A DNA stretch of 64,000 nt from an uncultured Oscillospiraceae bacterium. Lineage in GTDB: Bacteria > Bacillota > Clostridia > Oscillospirales > Ruminococcaceae. The position numbers and the translations under genes were made by a program. Location of the stretch: contig UQDG01000006.1 of the NCBI GenBank assembly GCA_900539695.1, forward strand, positions 1 through 64,000, in the 5' to 3' direction. Shown in pieces: positions 33,694 to 41,239 of the stretch. Every line of letters starts with the position of its first letter. The first letter of the stretch is position 1. Below the pieces are notes generated by a model, which did not search any database, was not told the origin of the DNA, and worked only from the letters and a program-made list of their open reading frames with translations.

Positions 33694-34620
33694 ATGAGCA
33701 AAATGTATTTAGGCGTTGACATCGGCGGCACGGCGGTCAAGCTGGGCCTGGTTGACGAGAACGGGCAGGTGGTATCCCGCGCCGAGCGCAGCGTCAGCTT
33801 TGACGGCTACAAAACGCCGATTCTGGACACCGTCACCGCCGCCATCCGGGACTTTATCGCCCCCCACGATGCCCCGGCGCTGGCCGGCATCGGCGTATCC
33901 GCCACCGGCCAGATCGACAGCCGCCGCGGCGTGGTGGCCGGCACCTGCGGCAACTTTCCCGGCTGGATCGGCGTGGACATCAAAGGTACGCTGGAACGCG
34001 AGTTTGGCCTGCCCGTCACCGTTGCCAACGATGCCAACTGCATGCTGCTGGGCGAAGTCTGGGCCGGTGCAGCCAAAAGCTATACCGATGTGATCGGCGT
34101 TACGCTGGGCACCGGCGTGGGCGGCGGCATCCTGACCGGCGGCCGCCTGCTGGAGGGTGCCCGGGGCCTTGGCGGCGAGCTGGGACACTTCCGGCTCCAC
34201 GCGCTGGACGGCGTGGCCTGCACCTGCGGGGCCATCGGCTGTTACGAGCGCTACGCCGCCACCACCGCGCTGGTGCGCAGCGCCCAAAAGGCCGGGCTTG
34301 GCCTGCCCGATGGCCGCGCGATTTTTGAAGCAGCTGCCGCGGGGGATGCCCGCACGCTGGCGGTCGTCAATGCCTGGGTAGGCGAGATCGCTCAGGGGCT
34401 TGCCGGGCTTGTGCATATCTTCAACCCGCAGCTGATCCTGATCGGCGGCGGCGTCAGCGCCCAGCAAGAGCTGCTGATCGACCCGCTGGCCGAAAAAGTA
34501 CGCGCCAGCGTCATGCCCGCTTTTGCCGAGGGTCTGGAGCTAAAATCTGCCGCCCTGCAAAACGATGCCGGGTTGGTCGGCGCGGTGTATTACTTTTCTC
34601 TGCATGGGCAAACCAAGTAA
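33694..34620 (+). CDS. ROK-family sugar kinase (glucokinase or N-acetylhexosamine kinase)
   Basis: 308 aa. The ATP phosphate-binding loop is GVDIGGTAVKLG, the sugar site includes NFPGW and the catalytic Asp in VANDANC, and the ROK zinc motif is CTCGAIGCYE with the preceding His in LGHFRLH. GELGH-type context fits glucose, GlcNAc or ManNAc kinases. AGGGG precedes ATG 33694. It could phosphorylate GlcNAc released by the GH112 pathway or glucose from the GH3 enzymes (inference). The RpiR gene nearby is a likely regulator. Confidence 0.87.
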   Translation: MSKMYLGVDIGGTAVKLGLVDENGQVVSRAERSVSFDGYKTPILDTVTAAIRDFIAPHDAPALAGIGVSATGQIDSRRGVVAGTCGNFPGWIGVDIKGTLEREFGLPVTVANDANCMLLGEVWAGAAKSYTDVIGVTLGTGVGGGILTGGRLLEGARGLGGELGHFRLHALDGVACTCGAIGCYERYAATTALVRSAQKAGLGLPDGRAIFEAAAAGDARTLAVVNAWVGEIAQGLAGLVHIFNPQLILIGGGVSAQQELLIDPLAEKVRASVMPAFAEGLELKSAALQNDAGLVGAVYYFSLHGQTK

Positions 34621-34779
34621 GCATCACGCCATAAAAGTATTCAAATTGACTGCTTCAAGCACCGTTTTAGCACGGTATCTGTGGAGTATATTTTTTGTTG
34701 GTTAGTGAAAGCAGCTGCGAATGAAGGCTGTCTGGACACGAAAACTATTTTCGTGAACGGCACACACATAAAAGAAAGG

Positions 34780-34802
34780 CCGCACCGGCAAAACCGGTGC
34801 GG
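34780..34802 (-). terminator. Terminator of the MarR-MATE operon
   Basis: CCGCACCGG (34780-34788) and CCGGTGCGG (34794-34802) form a perfect stem; on the minus strand CCTTTCTTTTA follows. It lies 10 nt after the MATE stop. Nothing else was found in 34621-34779. Confidence 0.85.
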
Positions 34803-34811
34803 TCAAACTTT

Positions 34812-36167
34812 TTATTCGGGTATTGTCTGCTTGTGCTGTTCGGCGCGGTTGAGCCAGCTGTAGAAGCCAATGTTCAGCGCAACGCCCACCAGTGTGGAGA
34901 TGGGGGCCGCAAGGCCGATTTTCGTCAGGCTGGCGTTGGGCTGGATACTCATAACATAGGCCAACGGCAGGCGGACCAGCAGTGTCTGCACCAGTCCCTG
35001 AATCATCACCCATACCGTCTTGTTGTTACCGTTGAAGTAGCCCACCATGCTGAACAAAATCGCCGTGGCAATGGTTTCTGGGGCAAAGCCCTTCAGGTAG
35101 GCAAAGCCGTTTGCCACAACCTCTGCATCGGTCGAGAACACCCCGGCCAGCAGATCACCCTTGAGCATAATCAGTGCAAACACGGCACAGCCAAAGACCA
35201 AGCCGATGCCAATACCGGTAAACATCGCTTTTTTAGCACGCTTGCTGTCACCCGCGCCCACGTTCTGCGCCACAAAGGAGGCCATCGACTGCATCAGCGC
35301 ACTGGGAATCAGCATCGCAAAGTTGACAATCTTGCTGGCAACACCGTAGCCGGACGAGGCCGCCAGCCCCAGGCGATTGACGAATGCGCAGAGCGCCAAA
35401 AACGACAGCTGAGTCAGGAACTCCTGCAAAGCCAGCGGCAGGCCAACCTCGAGGAATTTGCGGCACTGTACATTGAAGCAGAAATCCGATTTTTTGATGG
35501 TGAACGGCAGCTGTTTTTTGAGCAGGATGAAAACTGCCAACACCACACTGACCGCCTGTGCGGCCACAGTAGCAATGGCTGCACCGGCGGCATCCATTTT
35601 CAGCCCGGCCACCAGCAGCAGGTCGCCCGCCACATTGACCAGGCAGGCTACCAGCACAAACAACAGCGGGGAGCGGCTGTCACCCAGACCGCGGAAGATA
35701 GCGGACATCAGGTTATACGCCACAATAAAGAAAATACCTGCACCGCAGATACGCACATAGCTGGTGGTCAGGGTCAGCGCCTCCGCCGGGGCCTGCATCA
35801 GCGCAGAAATCGGCTGGGCAAAGCCTACCAGCAAAACAAAAATTGCTGCGGATAAAATGGCAAACACCACGGCCGCGCCGCCCAGCACAGCACCAATCTG
35901 TTCCGGCTTCTTTTCGCCGATATAACGGGCAATCAGCACCGTAACGCCCATCGCCAGCTGGGTGACCACAAAGGTGACAAGGTTGAGCAGCTGGCTGCCT
36001 GTGGAAACCGCCGAAAGACCGGCGGTGGAGCCGAAACGTCCGACAACCAGCAGGTCCACCGCGCCGTAGGCTGCCTGCAGAATCAGAGCGCCTAAAACAG
36101 GAAGCATAAAAAGAGACAGCTTTTTCAGGATACTGCCTTGTGTAAAATCAGTCTTATCAGCGTTCAA
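34812..36167 (-). CDS. MATE-family multidrug efflux transporter
   Basis: 451 aa, 12 membrane helices in two homologous halves (QAAYGAVDLLVVGRFG in the first and GLAASSGYGVASKIVNF in the second), typical of DinF/NorM-like Na+ or H+ antiporters. The TTG start at 36167 is preceded by AAAGGAG at 8 nt and overlaps the MarR gene by 11 nt; an earlier ATG would give a non-homologous N-terminus. Regulated with and probably by the adjacent MarR protein. Substrate unknown. Confidence 0.88.
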   Translation of the reverse strand: MNADKTDFTQGSILKKLSLFMLPVLGALILQAAYGAVDLLVVGRFGSTAGLSAVSTGSQLLNLVTFVVTQLAMGVTVLIARYIGEKKPEQIGAVLGGAAVVFAILSAAIFVLLVGFAQPISALMQAPAEALTLTTSYVRICGAGIFFIVAYNLMSAIFRGLGDSRSPLLFVLVACLVNVAGDLLLVAGLKMDAAGAAIATVAAQAVSVVLAVFILLKKQLPFTIKKSDFCFNVQCRKFLEVGLPLALQEFLTQLSFLALCAFVNRLGLAASSGYGVASKIVNFAMLIPSALMQSMASFVAQNVGAGDSKRAKKAMFTGIGIGLVFGCAVFALIMLKGDLLAGVFSTDAEVVANGFAYLKGFAPETIATAILFSMVGYFNGNNKTVWVMIQGLVQTLLVRLPLAYVMSIQPNASLTKIGLAAPISTLVGVALNIGFYSWLNRAEQHKQTIPE

Positions 36168-36609
36168 GGGAGTCGCTCCTTTCTGACATAACATCGTAAA
36201 GCTTTTGAATGGTACGAACGGTGCAGGCCGCATCCTCATCCGAAATATCGGCCAGCAGCGGCGCAAGTTGTGCAAAAAACTGTGCATTGTGGATCTGGGA
36301 AAGCCGCTTGCCGCTGTCTGTAATGGCAAGGTAGGTCACGCGGCCATCCTCTTCCGATGCAATTTTTCGCAGATAGCCCTTATCCTCCATCTCCTTGACG
36401 GTGCGAGTAACACCCGGCCGGGGCAGATGGAGCGTATCGCTGATGTCCGATACCTTCACACGGACACCGTGACTTTCCAGCGTTTCGATGACGTCCAGAT
36501 ACTGAACGTAAGAGGGCCGCACCCCTCGCGGCAGCGGCGGCAGCAACTCCCGCACGCGCTTACCCTGATAGCAGGCATCCAGCAGATCCTTTATGTTTTG
36601 GATTGTCAT
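36157..36609 (-). CDS. MarR-family transcriptional regulator
   Basis: 150 aa with a winged helix (KVSDISDTLHLPRPGVTRTV, then KEMEDKGYLRK and the wing EEDGRVTYLAIT). First gene of the operon with the MATE exporter, the common arrangement for drug-responsive repressors. A 26-nt palindrome overlaps its promoter, pointing to autorepression. ATG 36609 follows AAAAGGAG. Confidence 0.88.
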   Translation of the reverse strand: MTIQNIKDLLDACYQGKRVRELLPPLPRGVRPSYVQYLDVIETLESHGVRVKVSDISDTLHLPRPGVTRTVKEMEDKGYLRKIASEEDGRVTYLAITDSGKRLSQIHNAQFFAQLAPLLADISDEDAACTVRTIQKLYDVMSERSDSLER

Positions 36610-36624
36610 GGTTTCTCCTTTTTA

Positions 36625-36650
36625 TTGCTTTTGATAATTATCATAAGCAA
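36625..36650. promoter_or_regulatory. MarR operator palindrome
   Basis: TTGCTT and AAGCAA flank a perfect 12-nt palindrome TGATAATTATCA, with one T-T mismatch on each side. It begins at the last base of the -10 box and covers the transcription start, so binding would block initiation. Confidence 0.7.
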
Positions 36651-36677
36651 TTATATCAGAAATCCCGTAAATGTCAA
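36650..36677 (-). promoter_or_regulatory. Promoter of the MarR-MATE operon
   Basis: On the minus strand a perfect TTGACA (36672-36677), 16-nt spacer and perfect TATAAT (36650-36655). Confidence 0.8.
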
Positions 36678-36732
36678 CTATTTTGCATATATTTTTCAGT
36701 CTCTGTGCAAAATAGTATTTCTCCATAGAAAA

Positions 36733-36762
36733 ACCGGTTGTCAGAATTCTCTGACAACCGGT
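36733..36762 (-). terminator. Terminator of a lost minus-strand gene
   Basis: A perfect 13-bp stem ACCGGTTGTCAGA with loop ATTC; on the minus strand TTTTTCT follows. It serves a remnant whose frame ends at 36803 (KANWTARLINTVTQGALFIA then MLL) with a stop codon and no start upstream of about 36920. The remnant is about 40 codons and not identifiable. Confidence 0.7.
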
Positions 36763-37053
36763 AAGCTATGTAAATAACAGCTTTTCCCAAAAAAGGCAGT
36801 GCTCACAGCAGCATGGCAATAAACAGCGCGCCCTGTGTAACGGTGTTGATAAGCCGGGCCGTCCAGTTGGCCTTGAGAGAGTTATCAAACTTAACCGCGT
36901 GATTGACGCTATTACGCGTATTGTTTGATTTTTATTGAATTCACATCAAAATGTGCAGGGAAAGTGTACCCTTACGCCCGGATAGAACAGAGAAAACATA
37001 TAAAGAGCCCGGAGGGCCTTACCAAATCGGTAAGGTACGGGCTGCCTTCGCTC

Positions 37054-37284
37054 TCAAATCAGCGCATCCTCTATGATATCCATCAGGTGGACCGGCTCCA
37101 GCTGGCCGGCGGTACATCGCGCCGCCAGATTCTCTACAAAAACAGGGTCGGTAGAGACATCCGAGACCTTGCACACCACCTGCCAGTGCCCGGCCGCTTC
37201 TCTCTGCGCCGCAATGCCGAAAGACCGATACCGCCCCAGATAAGGAGAGGACAGTTCTTCCGATACAGAGATATAGCGGTACAT
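37054..37284 (-). CDS. Small conserved-looking protein of unknown function
   Basis: 76 aa beginning MYRYISVSEELSSPYLGRYR, then SFGIAAQREA and a helical tail (LEPVHLMDIIEDALI). A good RBS (GGGAGGGGG) precedes ATG 37284, and an extended -10 (TGTTATACT) lies upstream near 37340. The N-terminal SPYLGRYRSFGI pattern resembles the DUF6514-type small proteins of this bacterial group, but that assignment is tentative. No membrane helix or signal peptide. Confidence 0.6.
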   Translation of the reverse strand: MYRYISVSEELSSPYLGRYRSFGIAAQREAAGHWQVVCKVSDVSTDPVFVENLAARCTAGQLEPVHLMDIIEDALI

Positions 37285-37493
37285 CCTATCGCCCCCCTCC
37301 CGTGTGCCGCATCGTTCTTAAACCGCATCGGTTATGGTGGGAAGTATAACATCCGTTTTATTACAGCTTTCTCACCCGTTTATACGGCGTAAGCGCTTAC
37401 TATCCCGCCTTCGACACGCTGTGACAGGATTTCACGATAGAAAGCAATATTTATGTCTTTTTACTCTCCCCGGGTGAAAGTTCCCGCAAAAAA

Positions 37494-37522
37494 CCGCGCC
37501 GCGATACGATCTCGCGGCGCGG
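37494..37522 (-). terminator. Terminator of the ferredoxin-type gene
   Basis: CCGCGCCGCGA (37494-37504) pairs perfectly with TCGCGGCGCGG (37512-37522). On the minus strand TTTTTTG follows. It lies 45 nt after the stop at 37568. Confidence 0.85.
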
Positions 37523-37567
37523 TATTCTTATTTTATCGCAATGATTTTGTCCTGTTAAGCGGCAGGC

Positions 37568-38287
37568 TCAGTCCAGAATACGGCCATCGGTGGAGATGGT
37601 CACCACCTGCCAGGGCAGGAACTTGCCGCTGGCCTGCAGGGCACGCTTGGCGGCGTTTTCCAGGCCGCCGCAGCAGGGCACTTCCATCCGCACAACGGTC
37701 ACTTCTTTGATGTCGTTGTCGCGGATGATGCGGGTCAGCTTTTCGCTGTAATCCACATCGTCCAGCTTGGGGCAGCCCACCAGCGTAATGTGCCCGCGGA
37801 TGAACTTCTGGTGGAAGGCCGCGTAGGCGTAGGCCGTGCAATCGGCGGCGATCAGCAGCTTGGCACCGTCAAAGTAGGGGGCGTTGGTGGGCACCAGTTT
37901 GATCTGCACCGGCCACTGGCGCAGCTGGCTGGGGGCCGTTTCCGGCGCAGCGGCGGCGGTTTCGGCATCGGGGTGCAGGGCCTTGGCCATACTGCCGGGG
38001 CAGCCGCCGAAGGTGCGGGGCGCACTGCCGGGGCAGGCGTGGGCCGCTTTATGCTGCTTGGCAGCCTGCACGGCGGCCTCGTTGTAGGGCACGGCCTCGC
38101 GCTCCACAAAAGTGATGGCCCCGGTGGGGCAGTGGGGCAGGCAGTCGCCAAAGCCGTCGCAGTAATCGTCCCGCATCAGATGGGCTTTGCCGTTGACCAT
38201 GGCAATGGCGCCCTCATGGCAAGCGTTGGCGCAGGCGCCGCAGCCGTTGCACTTGGCCTCATCAATTTCAACAATTCTTCGTTTCAT
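37568..38287 (-). CDS. 4Fe-4S ferredoxin-domain protein
   Basis: 239 aa. The N-terminal 60 residues hold two cluster motifs, CNGCGACANAC plus CP later, and DYCDGFGDCLPHCPTGAI. A linker with further Cys-Pro pairs (ACPGSAPRTFGGCPGS) precedes a C-terminal domain (about 125-239) with LIAADCTAYAYAAFH and RMEVPCCGG. Proteins of this type are found beside Crp/Fnr regulators in anaerobes and may sense redox or move electrons. Two ATGs (38290, 38287); spacing from AGGAG favours 38287. Divergent from the regulator gene. Confidence 0.82.
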   Translation of the reverse strand: MKRRIVEIDEAKCNGCGACANACHEGAIAMVNGKAHLMRDDYCDGFGDCLPHCPTGAITFVEREAVPYNEAAVQAAKQHKAAHACPGSAPRTFGGCPGSMAKALHPDAETAAAAPETAPSQLRQWPVQIKLVPTNAPYFDGAKLLIAADCTAYAYAAFHQKFIRGHITLVGCPKLDDVDYSEKLTRIIRDNDIKEVTVVRMEVPCCGGLENAAKRALQASGKFLPWQVVTISTDGRILD

Positions 38288-38491
38288 CATGGTTCTCCTT
38301 GCATTTTGCTCCTGAGTTTGTTATAAAATATAGGTAAGAACATATAGGGGCGAGAAAATAGGGGCGCGAAAAGCCTCCCTCTCAGAGGGGGCCATTCCAT
38401 CCATCGGCCCGCAAAGTGTTCCACATTGCTACCAGTATACTACATCATCTCGTCTTCGTCTGTTGTTATGACAACGCAGGAGTGCCAAACT

Positions 38492-39154
38492 ATGGAAAAT
38501 TCCGCTTATCTTGCCCTGCCGCTGTTTGCGGGGCTTGCAGCCGGGGACATCCCCGCGGCGCTGGCCGCGCTGGATGCCCTCTGCCGCCCCTTTGCCAAGG
38601 GGGAGACCCTGTTGGAGGCCGGGCAGCGCGGTGCGCCGATGGGCGTGGTGCTGGCGGGCCGGGTGCTTATCGAGCATCTCGACCTGTGGGGCAACCGCAC
38701 GCTGCTGGGCCGCGCCGCCGAGGGCGAGCTTTTTGCCGAGACTTACGCCTTTCTGCCCGACCAGCCGATGCTAGTCAGCGTAGTGGCGGCGGAGCGGGGC
38801 GAGGCACTGTTTTTGGACCCCGGCAAGCTGATGGCCCCCGGGTGCGAACCCTGGCGCTGGCAGATGATGCAAAACCTTTTGCACATTTTGGCGGGCAAAA
38901 ATTTGAATCTGGCCCGCCGCAGCCTGTACACTGCACCCAAGACCATCCGGGAGCGGGTGACGGCCTACTTTTCCACGCTGGCCGTGCAGAAGGGCAGCTT
39001 GGAGTTTGAGCTGCCCTTTGACCGCCAGCAGCTGGCCGACCATCTGGGCGTCGACCGCAGTGCGCTGTCCAGCACGCTTTCCGCCATGCAGCGCGACGGC
39101 CTGCTGACCATCGACCGCCGCCGCGTCTGCCTGAAAAAGGCGGAAGGGCTGTAA
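38492..39154 (+). CDS. Crp/Fnr-family transcriptional regulator
   Basis: 220 aa. An N-terminal cyclic-nucleotide-binding fold (about 10-125; FAKGETLLEAGQRG and AEGELFAETYAF) lacks Fnr-type N-terminal cysteines. The C-terminal HTH reads RQQLADHLGVDRSALSSTLS. CAGGAG precedes ATG 38492 by 11 nt. Divergent with the ferredoxin gene, which it probably controls. The 200-nt gap between them contains a piece of repeat family A near 38366. Confidence 0.87.
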   Translation: MENSAYLALPLFAGLAAGDIPAALAALDALCRPFAKGETLLEAGQRGAPMGVVLAGRVLIEHLDLWGNRTLLGRAAEGELFAETYAFLPDQPMLVSVVAAERGEALFLDPGKLMAPGCEPWRWQMMQNLLHILAGKNLNLARRSLYTAPKTIRERVTAYFSTLAVQKGSLEFELPFDRQQLADHLGVDRSALSSTLSAMQRDGLLTIDRRRVCLKKAEGL

Positions 39155-39300
39155 GGGATATGTATCATTTCCTGTTGCCGGATAGAGTGAGAAATGAGAC
39201 ATGAGAATTATACGTATCTATGTAGTTAATATGTCTCAGATGAAATAAAGTGAGACATATTGCCCCTAGAGAAAATACAGTACAATTTTCATCTTACGGT

Positions 39301-39356
39301 AAGGGCGCACATTGTGCGTCCGCCCACCGTGCAGCCCTGCAAGCGCCCCTACAAAA
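39301..39356. repeat. Dispersed repeat, family B piece
   Basis: AAGGGCGCACATTGTGCGTCC followed closely by CAAGCGCCCCTAC. The first half is itself a GCGCACATTGTGCG palindrome; the end complements the beginning (GGGCGC/GCGCCC). Matches the elements at 131-215 and 39822-39893. Confidence 0.55.
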
Positions 39357-39376
39357 CGTGTACTACCCTTTAGGGC

Positions 39377-39440
39377 CGGGAAGTGTTTTTCTAGTTTTCA
39401 AGATATACCCTTATCTTGAAAACTAGAAAAACACCTCCCG
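39377..39440. repeat. Long perfect hairpin in the AT-rich island
   Basis: A 23-bp perfect inverted repeat (39383-39405 with 39412-39434, loop TACCCT), beginning GTGTTTTTCTAGTTTTCAAG. Beyond one mismatch, a further 5 bp (CGGGA/TCCCG) pair, giving 29 nt per arm. It is not followed by a T-run on either strand and ends no gene, so it is not an ordinary terminator. Confidence 0.75.
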
Positions 39441-39776
39441 TGCGCATCCCATTTTCTCAAAAGCGAAATTTCAAAAGCTGGATAGCTAATAGAGTGAAAT
39501 TTTGAGATTTTGAGAATAAGTCGATACAACGTGTTTTTATTAGTTATAGAATAAGACGTGTGAGGCGTAAGTGAAATAATAGATAGTTTAAACGAACCAT
39601 TTTCTCAATATTTCATTATTTCACTTTCTCACCTGTCTCAACTTTGAAATTTTGAGACATATCTATTTATAATAAATATCGTATCAACGTATTAAATCAA
39701 CATGTCTCATTTCTCAAATCTCTACCCGTGTAGGTTTTGAGACAAGTTGAAACAGATTGAGACGCAATAAAAGCAA

Positions 39777-39803
39777 AGGCTCCCCATTTCTCGTGGGGAG
39801 CCT
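39777..39803. terminator. Terminator near the end of the 2-hydroxyacyl-CoA dehydratase-like operon
   Basis: AGGCTCCCCA (39777-39786) pairs with TGGGGAGCCT (39794-39803); GTTTTTA follows on the plus strand and GCTTTTA on the minus strand. It terminates minus-strand transcripts after passing the repeat at 39822-39893. Confidence 0.75.
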
Positions 39804-39821
39804 GTTTTTATCTGCTATGCA

Positions 39822-39893
39822 GGGGCGAGCATTGCTCGCCCGTGGACGTTTGCGTTACCGCACGGTTTGCGGGCGACCAATGGTCGCCCCTGC
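39822..39893. repeat. Dispersed repeat, family B (best copy)
   Basis: GCAGGGGCGAGCATTGCTCG at the left and GGGCGACCAATGGTCGCCCC at the right, each an internal dyad, with outer ends GCAGGGGCGA/TCGCCCCTGC complementary. About 72 nt in total, directly after the stop at 39910. Confidence 0.7.
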
Positions 39894-39909
39894 AAAAGCG
39901 GCTGCCGTT

Positions 39910-41232
39910 TTACTGCACCGTGGTTGCCACCTGGGGTGCACCGCCGGCCAGTTCTTCGGCGGTCAGCGGGCGGATGGGAGCGATGGGCGTGTCCAGCTTT
40001 TCGCGGGCGACCGCCAGCATCAGCTTGATGCGGTTCTCCTGGTTCACGCGGGTGGCGCTGGGGTCGTAGTCCACCGGCGTGATGTTGGCGTCCGGGTGCA
40101 GGGCGCGGATCTTATTGATCATGCCCTTGCCCACGATGTGGTTGGGCAGACAGCCGAAGGGCTGGGCACAGACGATATTGCCATAGCCGCCCTCGACCAG
40201 CTCGATCATCTCGGCGGTCAGCAGCCAGCCTTCGCCCATCTTCGCCCCCAGCGAGATGATGCCTTCCGGTTTCTTCATCAGCTCGCGGAACGACCCCGGT
40301 GCGTAGAAGCCGTACTTGCGCATGGCGTCGTAGCTGGCGCAGCCGATGCTGTCCAGCCAGCCCAGGAACTTGTCGGCACCGCCGGCCACCAGCTTGTTGC
40401 CGCCGTACAGGTCGATGTCCAGCCGGTAGTTGGCCACGCAGTACTCCACAAAGCCCATCAGGCCGGGCAGGTTGACCTCGCAATCCTGGCTTTCCAGGAA
40501 CTTTTCCAGGTCGTTGTTGCCCAGGGGTGAGTACTTGACGTAAATTTCGCCCACCACGCCGACCTTGACCTTCGGCACGCGGGTAATGGGAATGGTGGCG
40601 TAGTCGGCGGCAATGTCATAGAACCGCTTCTTCATATCGTGGGCGGAGTAGTTCTTGTCGCCCCGAATCCAGCCCTGGATCGTAGAAATCCACTTTTCGG
40701 TCATTGCGTCGGCGTCACCCCTGCGGTCCTCGTAGGGGTAGGTCTGGCTGCGCAGCGCCACCAGCATGTCACCGTAAAAGATGCTGGCAATGACCTTGCG
40801 CAGCAGCGGCAGGGTCAGCGGCAGGCCGCTGCCTTTCTCCAGGCCGGAGAAGTTCAGCGATGCTACGGGGATATTGCCGTACCCGGCCTTGACCAGCGCC
40901 TTGCGCAGCAGCTTGATGTAGTTGGAGGCACGGCAGCCGCCGCCCGTCTGGGTGATAAGCAGGGCGGTATGCTCCAGGTCATATTTGCCGCTGTTCAGCG
41001 CGTCCAAAAACTGGCCGATGACCAGCAGGGCAGGGTAGCAGGTGTCGTTGTGGACGTACTTCAGGCCCAGCTGCGCCACCTCGCTGCCGCAGTTGCCCAA
41101 CACCTCGGTCTGGTACCCCTCGCTGGCCAGGGCGGCCTGCATCAGGCGGAACTGGGTCACGGCCATGTTGGGGATAAGGATCTTATGGGTCTTTACCATG
41201 TCCTTGGTAAAGTTCGGAGTCATGTATTCCAT
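39910..41232 (-). CDS. 2-hydroxyacyl-CoA dehydratase-like protein (HgdB/DUF2229-associated)
   Basis: 440 aa. Conserved cysteines that could carry a 4Fe-4S cluster occur in VHNDTCYPALL, TGGGCRASNY and PFGCLPNH. The region GDMLVALRSQTYPYE and the end NQENRIKLMLAVAREK are typical of the C-terminal part of large activase/dehydratase fusion proteins. ATG 41232 (MEYMTP) follows GAGG by 5 nt; the gene starts 7 nt after the activase stop. With that neighbour it forms one functional unit. Whether it dehydrates an acyl-CoA is not established for this subfamily. Confidence 0.78.
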   Translation of the reverse strand: MEYMTPNFTKDMVKTHKILIPNMAVTQFRLMQAALASEGYQTEVLGNCGSEVAQLGLKYVHNDTCYPALLVIGQFLDALNSGKYDLEHTALLITQTGGGCRASNYIKLLRKALVKAGYGNIPVASLNFSGLEKGSGLPLTLPLLRKVIASIFYGDMLVALRSQTYPYEDRRGDADAMTEKWISTIQGWIRGDKNYSAHDMKKRFYDIAADYATIPITRVPKVKVGVVGEIYVKYSPLGNNDLEKFLESQDCEVNLPGLMGFVEYCVANYRLDIDLYGGNKLVAGGADKFLGWLDSIGCASYDAMRKYGFYAPGSFRELMKKPEGIISLGAKMGEGWLLTAEMIELVEGGYGNIVCAQPFGCLPNHIVGKGMINKIRALHPDANITPVDYDPSATRVNQENRIKLMLAVAREKLDTPIAPIRPLTAEELAGGAPQVATTVQ

Positions 41233-41239
41233 ACTTGCC

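Larger units (their letters stand above)
39155..39776. other. AT-rich gene-free island with repeated TGAGAC motifs
   Basis: No reading frame with an RBS. Base composition is far richer in A and T than the surrounding 60%-GC sequence. Eight copies of TGAGAC or its complement GTCTCA occur: plus-oriented at 39195, 39251, 39653, 39738 and 39758, minus-oriented at 39233, 39635 and 39704. Related runs (TTTTGAGA, TTTCTCA, ATTTCAC, GTGAAAT) are interspersed. It also holds a family-B repeat piece at 39301-39356 and the long hairpin listed next. Confidence 0.7.

Noticed and set aside
34621..34779. Possible tRNA or small RNA after the ROK gene
   Set aside because: No cloverleaf, anticodon arm or T-loop consensus could be formed.
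36168..36329. Upstream extension of the MATE gene into the MarR gene
   Set aside because: Would add 54 non-MATE residues antiphase to MarR; a TTG with AAAGGAG at the right spacing gives the normal family N-terminus.
39195..39763. TGAGAC cluster considered as a CRISPR array or replication origin
   Set aside because: Motifs are 6 nt, irregularly spaced and in both orientations, and no DnaA-box consensus or dnaA/dnaN genes are adjacent. Kept as an unexplained island.
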